Assembly: GCA_017510405.1 (NCBI GenBank)
Contig: JAFWNG010000013.1
Location: forward strand, 1-64,000
Length of the DNA stretch: 64,000 nucleotides
Source of the DNA: Solobacterium sp.
GTDB taxonomy: Bacteria > Bacillota_I > Bacilli_A > Erysipelotrichales > Erysipelotrichaceae
Direction: 5' to 3'
Made by a program: the position numbers and the translations under genes. The notes under the pieces are model-generated. The model was not told where the DNA came from and did not search any database. It saw nothing but the letters and a program-made list of their open reading frames with translations. Positions 1 to 7,879 of this stretch are shown here, in pieces. How positions within the stretch are numbered: position 1 is the stretch's first letter; every line of letters starts with the position of its first letter.

Positions 1-699
1 TATCTAAATGAATTTGACATGGAATACGCAAGAAGAGGAGTGCCGGAAATAAGGTACGCAGATGACATCGTTCTGCTGGCCAGAAGTAAGCGCGCAGCTG
101 AGCGACTGCTTGAAGGAAGTTGTGCCTATCTTGAAGGGAAACTTAAACTCAAAGTCAACAGAGAGAAAAGCAGGATTGTCTCACTTGCGAGCAATCGCGG
201 CAACTTCAAATTTCTCGGTTTCAACATGGGCAAGGGCAGAAATGGAAAGTTTCACGTCTATGTCCACAGGAAATCCAAGATGAAGTTCAAAGCCAAGCTC
301 AAAGATCTGACATCGAGGAAAAGACCGGGTACATTTCAGTTGATCTGCAGTGAACTCAATCGGGTTGTCACTGGATGGCTGAATTACTACGGGATTGCCG
401 AGATGAAAAAATGGATCAGCGCGACGAACGGATGGTTACAGAGTAGGATAAGACAAATCATCTGGAAGAGATGGAAGAAACCAATTACCAAATATCGAAA
501 ACTGGTGCATCTTGGGACACCGCCTAAGTATGCGTACATGGCGGCCAACTCCCGCAGAGGATACTGGTTTACGATACATACAGGAGCGGTACTTCGGGCA
601 CTTTCAAATGAAAAGCTCGAAGGCTGGGGTCTGGTTAACTTGATCAAAGCCTACGAGCGTATTCATTCTTATCCGGTTCAACTGCAGTTTATGTTCTAA
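1..699 (+). CDS. ltrA: Group II intron reverse transcriptase/maturase, C-terminal part (5' end outside window)
   Basis: The frame is open from base 1, so the start lies upstream of the window. Visible are the end of the reverse-transcriptase domain with the catalytic YADD box (about 12 codons after the first in-window ATG at 19), a lysine/arginine-rich thumb, and the maturase (group II intron maturase, GIIM) region with the conserved GWLNYYG motif near residue 118. The protein splices its own intron RNA and reverse-transcribes it during retrohoming. No HNH endonuclease domain follows the GIIM region; the protein ends right before RNA domains V and VI. The family is certain; the intron class is not assigned. 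Confidence 0.93.
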   Translation, partial: YLNEFDMEYARRGVPEIRYADDIVLLARSKRAAERLLEGSCAYLEGKLKLKVNREKSRIVSLASNRGNFKFLGFNMGKGRNGKFHVYVHRKSKMKFKAKLKDLTSRKRPGTFQLICSELNRVVTGWLNYYGIAEMKKWISATNGWLQSRIRQIIWKRWKKPITKYRKLVHLGTPPKYAYMAANSRRGYWFTIHTGAVLRALSNEKLEGWGLVNLIKAYERIHSYPVQLQFMF

Positions 700-707
700 G
701 TATTGGA

Positions 708-777
708 AGCACCGTGTACGGAGCCGTACGCACGGTGCTGTGAGAGGACGGGAGCTAATCACTCCCTCCTACTCGAT
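708..777 (+). ncRNA. Group II intron RNA domains V and VI (3' end of intron)
   Basis: Bases 708-739 fold into a single long hairpin starting with the AGC triad, pairing AGCACCGTG with CACGGTGCT through an inner TACGG/CCGTA stem and a 2-nt bulge: the shape of catalytic domain V. Bases 742-773 form a second hairpin (GAG/CTC, AGGA/TCCT, GGGAG/CTCCC) with an unpaired A at 771, the expected branch point of domain VI. The intron 3' boundary should lie just after this, near 777. The exact last base is inferred. Confidence 0.8.
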
Positions 778-781
778 TGGG

Positions 782-819
782 CACAGAAAAAGCAGGCATG
801 CGGAATGCCTGCTCTGTGT
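782..819 (-). terminator. Intrinsic terminator of metA
   Basis: Read on the minus strand, AGCAGGCAT (805-813 complement) pairs with ATGCCTGCT (791-799), loop of five, followed by TTTT; flanking CACAGA/TCTGTG extends the stem. It sits directly after the metA stop codon and directly against the end of the group II intron, which is in the opposite orientation. Confidence 0.85.
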
Positions 820-1778
820 CAGTCCTGTTCGACAGGATGGATGTCCGGAGCGATGGAGTGCATGGAAACATGCTCGACATCGTACGGAGTTTCCTGATAA
901 ACGAAGTAATTGAGCCAGTTGGAATACATCAGATGCGCACTGGAACGCCAGGTGCATACCGGCCGCTTCGTGTCGTCGTCGTCCGGATAGTAATTGAACG
1001 GCACATGGATGGGAAGGCCGGCTGCCTTGTCACGCAGATATTCCTTTTCCAGCGTGTCCGGATCGTATTCGGAATGTCCGGTGATGAATACCTGTCTGCC
1101 GCCGTCGGTGGACACGGCATATACGCCTGCCATCTCGCTTTCGGCAAGGATCTTCAGCTTGTTGGTTGCCAGAATATCTTCTTTCCGGATCGTCGTGTGG
1201 CGGGAATGGGGAACCATGAAGGTATCGTCAAAGCCGCGGAACAGGATCGAATTGCGGTGCGTCACCTTGTGCGGGAAGACGCCGAACATCTTTTCGCTGA
1301 GCGGATACTTCGGGATCCCGTAGTGGTAGTAGAGGGCAGCCTGCGCGCCCCAGCAGATGTGGAACGTGCTGTATACATGCGACTTGGACCATTCCATGAT
1401 CTCACACAGTTCATCCCAGTAGTCCACTTCCTCAAAGGGGAGTTCTTCGACCGGGGCGCCGGTGATGACCATGCCGTCGTAATGTCTGTGTTTTACTTCG
1501 TCAAATGTTTTGTAGAAAGCGAGCATATGCTCTTCCGGCGTGTTCTTCGGGGTATGGCCTTTGACTTTCAGAAGGTCCATTTCCACCTGCAGAGGGGTGT
1601 TTCCCAGAAGGCGCGCCAGCTGTGTTTCCGTCACGATCTTTGTCGGCATCAGGTTGAGGATCAGAATATACAGGGGACGTATACGCTGGTGCTCCGCCCG
1701 GAAGTGACTCATGACAAAGATGTTTTCCTCCTCAAGGATATGCTTGGCAGGGAGGGCGTCGGGAATTTTGATCGGCAT
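819..1778 (-). CDS. metA: Homoserine O-acetyltransferase, MetA type
   Basis: Acylates L-homoserine in the cytoplasm as the first committed step of methionine synthesis. The 319-residue protein has the full MetA/HTS fold markers: nucleophile Cys142 in [10 protein letters not shown], and His235 and Glu237 in ITGHSEYD. Residue 111 is Glu ([12 protein letters not shown]). In characterised MetA proteins Glu at 111 goes with acetyl-CoA and Gly with succinyl-CoA, so I call it an acetyltransferase in spite of the common succinyltransferase label. It starts 4 bp after metY on the same strand, so the two are cotranscribed, and metY is the enzyme that would use O-acetylhomoserine. Confidence 0.93.
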   Translation of the reverse strand: MPIKIPDALPAKHILEEENIFVMSHFRAEHQRIRPLYILILNLMPTKIVTETQLARLLGNTPLQVEMDLLKVKGHTPKNTPEEHMLAFYKTFDEVKHRHYDGMVITGAPVEELPFEEVDYWDELCEIMEWSKSHVYSTFHICWGAQAALYYHYGIPKYPLSEKMFGVFPHKVTHRNSILFRGFDDTFMVPHSRHTTIRKEDILATNKLKILAESEMAGVYAVSTDGGRQVFITGHSEYDPDTLEKEYLRDKAAGLPIHVPFNYYPDDDDTKRPVCTWRSSAHLMYSNWLNYFVYQETPYDVEHVSMHSIAPDIHPVEQD

Positions 1779-1782
1779 GGAA

Positions 1783-3057
1783 TCAGAGGCAGTTCAGAGC
1801 CTGTTCGAGATCGGCAATGATATCCTCTGCATGTTCAATGCCGACGGAGAGACGGATCAGATCCGGGGAAACGCCGCCTGCGGCCAGTTCCGCGTCGCTC
1901 ATCTGACGATGGGTCGAGGAAGCCGGGTGCAGCACGCAGGTATGCGCGTCTGCGACGTGGGTGGCGATCATTGCGACTTTGAGATGCTTCATGAATTCCT
2001 CGGCAGCTTTGCGTCCGCCTTTGACGCCGAAGGAGATGACGCCGCAGGTGCCGTTCGGCATATATTTCTGCGCGCGCTCATAGAAGCGGTTGCCCGGAAG
2101 ACCCGGATAATTGACCCAACTGACATGTTCGTTTGCCTGCAGGAATTCTGCGACTTTCTGCGCGTTTGCACAGTGGCGGTCCATGCGGACAGCCAGGGAT
2201 TCCAGACCCAGGTTCAGGATATAGCAGTTGAACGGGGAAGGAATACTGCCGAGGTCGCGCATCAGCTGCGCGGTCGCCTTGGTGATGAACGCGCCGGCCA
2301 GGCCGAAGCGCTCGGCATAGGTGATCCCGTGGTAGGATTCATCCGGTGTTGTCAGTCCCGGGAACTTGTCGGCATGCGCGAACCAGTCGAATTTGCCGGA
2401 GTCTACGATACAGCCGCCTACGGTCGCGTCATGTCCGTCCATGTACTTTGTTGTGGAATGGGTGACGATGTCCGCACCCCATTCGATCGGACGGCAGTTG
2501 ACCGGTGTGGCAAATGTGTTGTCGATGATCAGCGGCACACCGTGGGCATGCGCTGCCTTGGCGAAGCGTTCGATGTCAAAGACGATCAGCGCCGGGTTGG
2601 CAAGCGTTTCGCCGAAGACGCATTTCGTATTCGGACGGAAGGCTGCTTCAAGCTCTTCGTCGCTGCATTCCGGATCCACGAATGTGAAGTCGATGCCCAT
2701 GCGGCGCATCGTGACATTGAACAGGTTGTAGCTGCCGCCGTAGATGGCAGAAGAAGCGATGACATGGTCGCCGCAGCCGGCCAGATTGAATACGGAGTAG
2801 AATGTGGCAGCCTGACCGGAACTCGTCAGCATTCCCGCAGTGCCGCCTTCCAGCGCCGCGATCTTCGCTGCGACATAGTCATTGGTCGGGTTCTGAAGAC
2901 GGGTATAGAAGTATCCCTCGGCTTCCAGATCGAACAGCTTTCCCATGTCCTCACTGGTGTCATATTTGAACGTCGTGCTCTGGACGATCGGAATCATTCT
3001 CGACTCACCGTTTTTCGGTGTGTATCCTGCCTGTATGCATTTGGTCTCGAGTTTCAT
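1783..3057 (-). CDS. metY: O-acetylhomoserine sulfhydrylase (PLP enzyme)
   Basis: Converts O-acetylhomoserine and sulfide to homocysteine. The 424-residue protein is a Cys/Met-metabolism PLP enzyme: PLP-binding Lys204 in [10 protein letters not shown], the SSGQAA phosphate-binding turn near residue 79, and the YTRLQNPT segment near 51. Length (about 425) and the RLQNPT motif fit MetY better than MetB or MetC. I chose the ATG at 3057 because GGAGGAG lies 4 nt upstream; the ATG four codons earlier (3069) overlaps this ribosome site. metA follows in the same transcript. A minus-strand TATAAT (3093-3098) precedes the gene; I see no SAM riboswitch in the 147-bp spacer. Confidence 0.93.
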   Translation of the reverse strand: MKLETKCIQAGYTPKNGESRMIPIVQSTTFKYDTSEDMGKLFDLEAEGYFYTRLQNPTNDYVAAKIAALEGGTAGMLTSSGQAATFYSVFNLAGCGDHVIASSAIYGGSYNLFNVTMRRMGIDFTFVDPECSDEELEAAFRPNTKCVFGETLANPALIVFDIERFAKAAHAHGVPLIIDNTFATPVNCRPIEWGADIVTHSTTKYMDGHDATVGGCIVDSGKFDWFAHADKFPGLTTPDESYHGITYAERFGLAGAFITKATAQLMRDLGSIPSPFNCYILNLGLESLAVRMDRHCANAQKVAEFLQANEHVSWVNYPGLPGNRFYERAQKYMPNGTCGVISFGVKGGRKAAEEFMKHLKVAMIATHVADAHTCVLHPASSTHRQMSDAELAAGGVSPDLIRLSVGIEHAEDIIADLEQALNCL

Positions 3058-3092
3058 AATCTCCTCCATCAGTATTTTTTCTATTGTATCAG

Positions 3093-3098
3093 ATTATA
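3093..3098 (-). promoter_or_regulatory. -10 element of metY-metA
   Basis: Perfect TATAAT on the minus strand, 35 bp before the metY start; the -35 is weak. A 12-bp palindrome CGGGCATGCCCG at 3133-3144 lies between this promoter and that of the divergent MATE gene. Confidence 0.6.
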
Positions 3099-3178
3099 AC
3101 GCATAGGAACGGGAAAAACACTGTATTGTGTTCGGGCATGCCCGGCGCATACACAGATGGGAATGACATACATCATGG

Positions 3179-3184
3179 TATAAT
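3179..3184 (+). promoter_or_regulatory. -10 element of the first MATE gene
   Basis: Perfect TATAAT followed by a GCAGGAGG ribosome site and the ATG at 3205. No good -35 is visible. Confidence 0.5.
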
Positions 3185-3204
3185 ATGGGGCAGGAGGACA
3201 GACG

Positions 3205-4566
3205 ATGCAGAGTGATTTTGAACATGGTACGGTCTGGAAGGTGATCATGGCGCAGTCCATCCCGCTGATGGCGGCGCAGCTGGTGCATCTTCTTTACAAT
3301 GTCGTCGACCGCATCTTTATCGGTCATATGCCGGATGTGGGCAGTATCGCACTGACCGGCGTCGGCCTGGCATTTCCGATCACGGCGCTGACGGCTGCCT
3401 TTACCAATCTGTTCGCGACCGGCGGCGCACCGTTATTCGCCATTGCCCGCGGGCAGAAAAGGGAAGACGAAGCGGAGCGGATCCTCGGTCAGGTGGCGGG
3501 GTCGCTGCTGATCACGTCTGCGCTGCTGTTTGCGGTATGCTTCCTCTTCCGTAAGAACATCCTGTATCTGTTCGGTGCGAGCGATACGTCCTATGCCTAC
3601 GCGGACCGCTATCTGAAGATCTATCTGCTTGGTACGGCTGCGGCAATGCTTTCGACCGGGCTCAACGGCTTCATCAACGCGTCCGGGTATCCGAAGGTCG
3701 GCATGTATACCATCCTGATCGGCGCTGTCGTCAATATCATTCTGGACCCGGTGTTCATCTATCTGCTGCATATGGGTGTTGCCGGCGCGGCGCTTGCGAC
3801 CGTGATCTCGCAGTTCGTATCGTGCTTCTGGGCGGTCCGTTTCTTCCTGAGCGATACCTCTCCGTATCAACTGCGGCGGGAATACATGAAGCCGGAAATG
3901 CGCCTTCAGAAAGAGATCGTCCCGCTCGGTGTGGCAGGCTTCGTCATGCAGGGGACCAACGCGCTTGTTCAGATCGTCTGCAACGTCATGCTGAGGGAGT
4001 ACGGCGGCGACCTGTACGTCGGCACGATGACCGTGATCAATTCGATCCGCGAGATCCTCTCACTGCCGGCACTGTGCTTCTGCAGCGGCGCCCAGCCGGT
4101 CATCAGCTATAACTACGGTGCGAAAAAGTATCAGCGCATCCGGGAGTCCATTCAGTTCATGACGCTGTCCTGCGGCCTCTATACGCTGGCGGCGTGGGCG
4201 GTGGTGTTCTTCTTCCCGAAGATGATGATGTCTGTATTCACCTCCGACGCGGCGATGATCGCGGCCGGGGAAGGAGCGCTGCGCCTGTATTTCTTCGGCT
4301 TCGTATTCATGATGTTCCAGAGCGCCGGCCAGTCGTCGTTTACGGCTCTGCGCTGTACGAAGCGGGCCATCTTCTTCTCGCTGTTCCGCAAGGTCATTAT
4401 CGTTGTGCCCCTGACGCTTCTTCTGCCGGGCATGGGCTTCGGCTATAACGGCGTATTCCTGGCGGAGCCGGTCTCCAACCTGATCGGCGGCCTGGCCTGC
4501 TTCATCACCATGTACTTTACCGTTTACCGCAAACTGCCGCAGGACGGCGAAACTGCGGTCATATAG
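3205..4566 (+). CDS. MATE family efflux transporter (DinF/NorM-like), first of three
   Basis: Membrane antiporter that exports drugs or metabolites using a Na+ or H+ gradient. At 453 residues it has the usual 12-helix length, begins with the short N-terminal stretch leading into IMAQSIPLMAAQLVHLLYNVVDRIFIGH, and has the two-fold repeat typical of MATE proteins (second half from about residue 230). AGGAGG stands 8 nt before the ATG. The arsC-like and SDR genes follow within 11 bp and 4 bp, so it probably heads a three-gene operon. The substrate cannot be told from sequence. Confidence 0.9.
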   Translation: MQSDFEHGTVWKVIMAQSIPLMAAQLVHLLYNVVDRIFIGHMPDVGSIALTGVGLAFPITALTAAFTNLFATGGAPLFAIARGQKREDEAERILGQVAGSLLITSALLFAVCFLFRKNILYLFGASDTSYAYADRYLKIYLLGTAAAMLSTGLNGFINASGYPKVGMYTILIGAVVNIILDPVFIYLLHMGVAGAALATVISQFVSCFWAVRFFLSDTSPYQLRREYMKPEMRLQKEIVPLGVAGFVMQGTNALVQIVCNVMLREYGGDLYVGTMTVINSIREILSLPALCFCSGAQPVISYNYGAKKYQRIRESIQFMTLSCGLYTLAAWAVVFFFPKMMMSVFTSDAAMIAAGEGALRLYFFGFVFMMFQSAGQSSFTALRCTKRAIFFSLFRKVIIVVPLTLLLPGMGFGYNGVFLAEPVSNLIGGLACFITMYFTVYRKLPQDGETAVI

Positions 4567-4576
4567 GAGGATCAGT

Positions 4577-4927
4577 ATGCTTGTACTCTGCTACGCAAAA
4601 TGCGGCACCTGCCGCAAGGCGCTGAAATGGATGAAAGACAACGGCATCGAGGCGGATGTCCGTGATATCAAAGAGAATAACCCGACGGCTGCGGAACTGA
4701 AGGAATGGACGGCAAAGAGCGGTCTGCCTCTTCGGAAGCATTTCAACACGTCCGGAAAGCTGTATAAGGAAATGGACCTGAAGAACCGGCTGAAGGAAAT
4801 GAGCGATGACGAAATGATCACTCTGCTGTCCGGCGACGGCATGCTGGTGAAGCGGCCGATCCTCGTGGACGGCGATACCGTGCTGGTCGGCTTTTCGGAA
4901 GAACAGTGGAAAGAGGCACTGCTGTAG
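4577..4927 (+). CDS. ArsC/Spx family thioredoxin-fold protein (YffB/Spx-like)
   Basis: Small cytoplasmic thioredoxin-fold protein of 116 residues with a CGTC motif at residues 9-12 (C-x-x-C, as in Spx) and the family markers LRKHFNTSG and KRPILVDGD. Family members act as arsenate reductase-like enzymes or, as Spx, bind RNA polymerase. The Pro preceding the RPI segment is conserved. The CxxC and lack of an arsenic operon favour a redox or Spx-like role, which is inference. The ribosome site AGGAGG is 8 nt upstream; the gene lies between MATE and SDR in one operon. Confidence 0.85.
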   Translation: MLVLCYAKCGTCRKALKWMKDNGIEADVRDIKENNPTAAELKEWTAKSGLPLRKHFNTSGKLYKEMDLKNRLKEMSDDEMITLLSGDGMLVKRPILVDGDTVLVGFSEEQWKEALL

Positions 4928-4930
4928 ACG

Positions 4931-5704
4931 ATGGGAACCGTACTGATCACGGGCAGCTCCCGGGGACTGGGGCTTTCCTTTGCGCGGCTCTGTGCGAAAC
5001 GGGGCGATGCGGTCCTTCTGCACGGGCGGAATGAACAGCGTCTTCTGCAGGCACAGGAAGCGCTTAAGAGTGAAGTACCCGGTGCGGACATCCGGTATTT
5101 CGTGCAGGATCTTGCCGAAGAAGACGGGGCGCTGAAGCTGTACGAACAGGTAAAGGACCTCGGCGTGACGATGCTCATCAATAATGCCGGCGTCGGCTAT
5201 ACCGGTCCGGCGGCAGAGATCAGCGCTCAGCGGGAAAAGAACATGGTGCAGATCAATGTCCTGGCAGTCGTGCAGATGACACGGCTGTTTCTGGCAGACA
5301 TGAAAGAATGCGGCGGCACGATCCTGAATATTTCATCGACCGGCGCTTTCCAGTACGGACCGCTGATCGCGGAATACTACGCTTCCAAGTCGTTCGTGCT
5401 TTCCTATACAAAGGCGGCCGCGAGGGAATGGCAGGGCACACCGGTATGCATCTGCTGTTTCTGCCCGGGACCGCTGCGCACGGACTTCTACGCGGAAAGC
5501 GGCCTCGCTGTGCCGCGGATCGCCATGGATCCCGATCAGGCGGCGGAATACGCGCTCAGCCATATCCGGCACGGCGCGGTGATCATCCCGGATCTGTTGA
5601 GCAGGGCAGTGCGCGTACTGCCCGAACGGCTGCGGTCCGAATGGGTATGGCAGGACAAAAAACGCGCTCTCAGGAAAAAGCATTCCTGCATGAAACAGCG
5701 CTGA
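4931..5704 (+). CDS. Short-chain dehydrogenase/reductase (SDR)
   Basis: NAD(P)H-dependent oxidoreductase of the classical SDR type, 257 residues. The Rossmann dinucleotide motif TGSSRGLG is at residues 7-14, NNAG at 84-87, the catalytic Ser about 135 and the Tyr149-x-x-x-Lys153 pair in EYYASKSF. The Arg following the SS fits NADP preference (inference). The basic C-terminal tail WQDKKRALRKKHSC is unusual. Start is 3 bp after the upstream stop, so it is translationally linked to the ArsC-like gene. Substrate unknown. A 9-bp inverted repeat (5700-5708/5724-5732) follows but has no T-tract. Confidence 0.9.
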   Translation: MGTVLITGSSRGLGLSFARLCAKRGDAVLLHGRNEQRLLQAQEALKSEVPGADIRYFVQDLAEEDGALKLYEQVKDLGVTMLINNAGVGYTGPAAEISAQREKNMVQINVLAVVQMTRLFLADMKECGGTILNISSTGAFQYGPLIAEYYASKSFVLSYTKAAAREWQGTPVCICCFCPGPLRTDFYAESGLAVPRIAMDPDQAAEYALSHIRHGAVIIPDLLSRAVRVLPERLRSEWVWQDKKRALRKKHSCMKQR

Positions 5705-5782
5705 AAACAGGCTGTTTATACGGGTTTTCAGCACATATTTCAGTTTCTTAAGGGAATTTATGCAGAAAAGCGTGATTTCTGT

Positions 5783-5811
5783 TTGCATAAGTTTTCGAAG
5801 AGTTATAAGAT
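5783..5811 (+). promoter_or_regulatory. Promoter of the HU gene
   Basis: TTGCAT (5783-5788), 17-bp spacer, TAAGAT (5806-5811), followed by AAGGAGG and the ATG at 5839. A well-spaced housekeeping promoter, fitting the abundant HU protein. Confidence 0.65.
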
Positions 5812-5838
5812 AACAACGTTGCAATAAGGAGGCATACT

Positions 5839-6129
5839 ATGAGCACACCAACATTTGTTAAGACAAAGAAAGACCTCGCTGATAAGGTTGCTAAAGAATT
5901 AGGTATCAGTAAGAAAGACGCTGTTCAGGCAGTTGATCTCGTATTTGAAGATATTATTGAAACACTCGCTTCCAACGGTGAAGTATCCATCAGCGGCTTC
6001 GGCAAGTTCACAGTCAGTGAGCGTCCGGCACGCAGCGGCATCAATCCTTTCAACAAGGAACCGATCGATATCGCAGCTTCCAAGTCCCCGAAGTTCAAAG
6101 CTTCCAAATCCTTCAAGGACAAGATCTGA
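5839..6129 (+). CDS. hup: DNA-binding protein HU
   Basis: Histone-like nucleoid protein that bends DNA as a dimer. The 96 residues include the KKDLADKVAKELGISKKDA helix pair, the GFGKF turn and the beta-arm with RPARSGINPFN, the signature of HU/IHF. Slightly longer than the usual 90 because of an N-terminal MSTPTFV extension. Monocistronic: own promoter, strong AAGGAGG site and a perfect terminator. It uses more A/T-rich, highly expressed-type codons than its neighbours. Confidence 0.97.
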   Translation: MSTPTFVKTKKDLADKVAKELGISKKDAVQAVDLVFEDIIETLASNGEVSISGFGKFTVSERPARSGINPFNKEPIDIAASKSPKFKASKSFKDKI

Positions 6130-6138
6130 GTCAAAGAG

Positions 6139-6169
6139 ACCGCAGTCACACAGGACTGTGGTTTTTTTT
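6139..6169 (+). terminator. Intrinsic terminator after hup
   Basis: ACCGCAGTC (6139-6147) pairs with GACTGTGGT (6154-6162), six-base loop, followed by a run of eight T. Confidence 0.9.
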
Positions 6170-6230
6170 ACGGCATCCGGTCTTTTTTTCTGCTACAGTG
6201 TAGACAGATAACAGGAAAGGAATACATATC

Positions 6231-7841
6231 ATGAAACTGACACCGAATGGGCTGAAAGAACGCCGTCCCTGGATCGATGCCGGTATCCGGCTGCCGGAAT
6301 ACGATGTGGAGGCAGTACGGGAAAAGACGCAGGAACACCCGGTATGGGTGCATTTCGGCATTGGCAATATTTTCCGCATCTTCCTCGGGACCGCAGCGGA
6401 TGATCTGATCGCGCAGGGGCTTCTGGACAGAGGCATCATCTGTGCCGAGACATTTGATTTTGAAGTGGTCGACAAAGTGTACCGTCCGCACGATGATCTC
6501 GCGTTATGCGTCACGCTCTTCGGTGACGGAACGAGCGACCAGCGCGTGATCGGCTCGCTGTGTGAATCCGTTGCCCTGCGTCCGGGCGAAACGGCCGCAA
6601 GAGCGCGCATGAAGGAGATCTTCAGCGATCCGTCCCTGCAGATGGTCTCGTTTACCATCACGGAAAAAGGCTACGCCCTGCGCGGCGCCGACCGGCAGTA
6701 TTTCGGATTCGTACAGAAAGATCTGGAAAACGGACCGGGACAGGTCAGCCATGCCGCGGCAGTCATTGCGTCGCTTCTGCTGGACCGCTGGAATGCCGGC
6801 GCTGCTCCGCTTGCCCTGGTATCCATGGACAACGTTTCGCACAACGGCGAGATCCTCCGCAATGCCGTGCTGGAGATCACAAAGGCATGGAAGGACAGGG
6901 GATATGTAACGCCGGAATTTGAAGCCTGGGTCAGCGATGAGAATTGCGTATCGTTCCCGTGGACGATGATCGACAAGATCACGCCGCGTCCGAGTGAAAG
7001 CGTACGGGATCTTCTGACAAAGGAAGGCGTTGAAGACATGGATATCGTCATCACGGACAAGCGCACCTATATCGCGCCGTTCGTCAATGCCGAAGGACCG
7101 CAGTATCTTGTCGTCGAAGATCATTTCCCCAACGGCCGGCCGCCGCTGGAAAAAGCAGGGATCTATATGACCGACCGCGATACCGTGAACGCGTGCGAGC
7201 GCATGAAGGTAACGGTATGCCTGAATCCGCTCCATACCGCCCTGGCGCCGTACGGCTGCGTCCTTGGGTATGAGCGCTTCAGCGATGTCGTGCGCGATCC
7301 GGAACTGTATAAACTCATGGAATGCGTCGGCATGAAAGAGGGCATGGCCGTCGTAAAGGATCCGGGCATCCTTTCGCCGGAAGCGTTTATCCGCGAGTGC
7401 ATGGAAGTCCGCTTCCCGAACGAATACATTCCCGATACGCCGCAGAGGATCGTCGTCGACACGTCCCAGATGGTCGCGATCCGCTTCGGCGAAACGATCA
7501 AAGAGTATATCCGCAGAGACGGAGACGCCCGCGCGCTGACCGGCATTCCGCTCGCAATCGCCGGCTGGCTGCGCTATCTGCTGGCAGTGGACGAGAACGG
7601 CAAGGCATACGAGCTGTCGCCGGACCCGATGAACGGCGAACTGACGGAGCTGCTGAAAGAGGTGAAGATCGGCGATCCGCAAAGCGCCGCCGGCATCCTG
7701 AAACCGCTGCTGTCCAACGCGCATATTTTCGGCACGGATCTCTATGAAGCCGGCATCGGTGAAAAGATCGAAACGATGTTTGCCGAAGAGATCGCGGAAT
7801 TCGGCGCGGTCCGGAAAACACTGATAAAATATCTCGGCTGA
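6231..7841 (+). CDS. Mannitol dehydrogenase family oxidoreductase (fructuronate reductase/mannitol 2-dehydrogenase type)
   Basis: NAD(H)-dependent polyol/hexuronate dehydrogenase of the long-chain MDH family, 536 residues. The N-terminal Rossmann part shows VHFGIGNIFR (about 39-48), the middle has SMDNVSHNGE, and the C-terminal helical domain holds the catalytic-lysine region MKVTVCLNPLHTALAPYG. Family members reduce fructuronate to mannonate (UxuB) or oxidise mannitol to fructose. There is no uxuA, kdgK or sugar transporter next to it, so the substrate stays open. It stands between the hup terminator and a MATE gene. The ribosome site GGAAAGG is 8-9 nt before the ATG. Confidence 0.88.
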   Translation: MKLTPNGLKERRPWIDAGIRLPEYDVEAVREKTQEHPVWVHFGIGNIFRIFLGTAADDLIAQGLLDRGIICAETFDFEVVDKVYRPHDDLALCVTLFGDGTSDQRVIGSLCESVALRPGETAARARMKEIFSDPSLQMVSFTITEKGYALRGADRQYFGFVQKDLENGPGQVSHAAAVIASLLLDRWNAGAAPLALVSMDNVSHNGEILRNAVLEITKAWKDRGYVTPEFEAWVSDENCVSFPWTMIDKITPRPSESVRDLLTKEGVEDMDIVITDKRTYIAPFVNAEGPQYLVVEDHFPNGRPPLEKAGIYMTDRDTVNACERMKVTVCLNPLHTALAPYGCVLGYERFSDVVRDPELYKLMECVGMKEGMAVVKDPGILSPEAFIRECMEVRFPNEYIPDTPQRIVVDTSQMVAIRFGETIKEYIRRDGDARALTGIPLAIAGWLRYLLAVDENGKAYELSPDPMNGELTELLKEVKIGDPQSAAGILKPLLSNAHIFGTDLYEAGIGEKIETMFAEEIAEFGAVRKTLIKYLG

Positions 7842-7860
7842 CTGGCCGGCGCATGGGCAA

Positions 7861-7871
7861 TATGATATAGT
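7861..7871 (+). promoter_or_regulatory. Overlapping -10 candidates just before a start codon (candidate leaderless promoter)
   Basis: TATGAT (7861-7866) and TATAGT (7866-7871) lie 8-13 nt before the ATG at 7880, with no Shine-Dalgarno sequence between. CTGACT at 7838-7843 is a possible -35 for the first. The transcript would begin at or within a few bases of the start codon. Confidence 0.45.
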
Positions 7872-7879
7872 ACGCATAC

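Noticed and set aside
3058-3204. SAM (S-box) riboswitch upstream of metY
   Set aside because: The spacer is 147 bp, shared with a divergent gene, and contains none of the S-box conserved blocks.
5700-5732. Terminator after the SDR gene
   Set aside because: A 9-bp inverted repeat GCTGAAAAC/GTTTTCAGC is present but no T-tract follows; I mention it in the gene entry only.
6504-7877. A 457-codon minus-strand frame opposite the mannitol dehydrogenase family gene
   Set aside because: Antisense shadow of a complete gene, low-complexity composition, no start signals.
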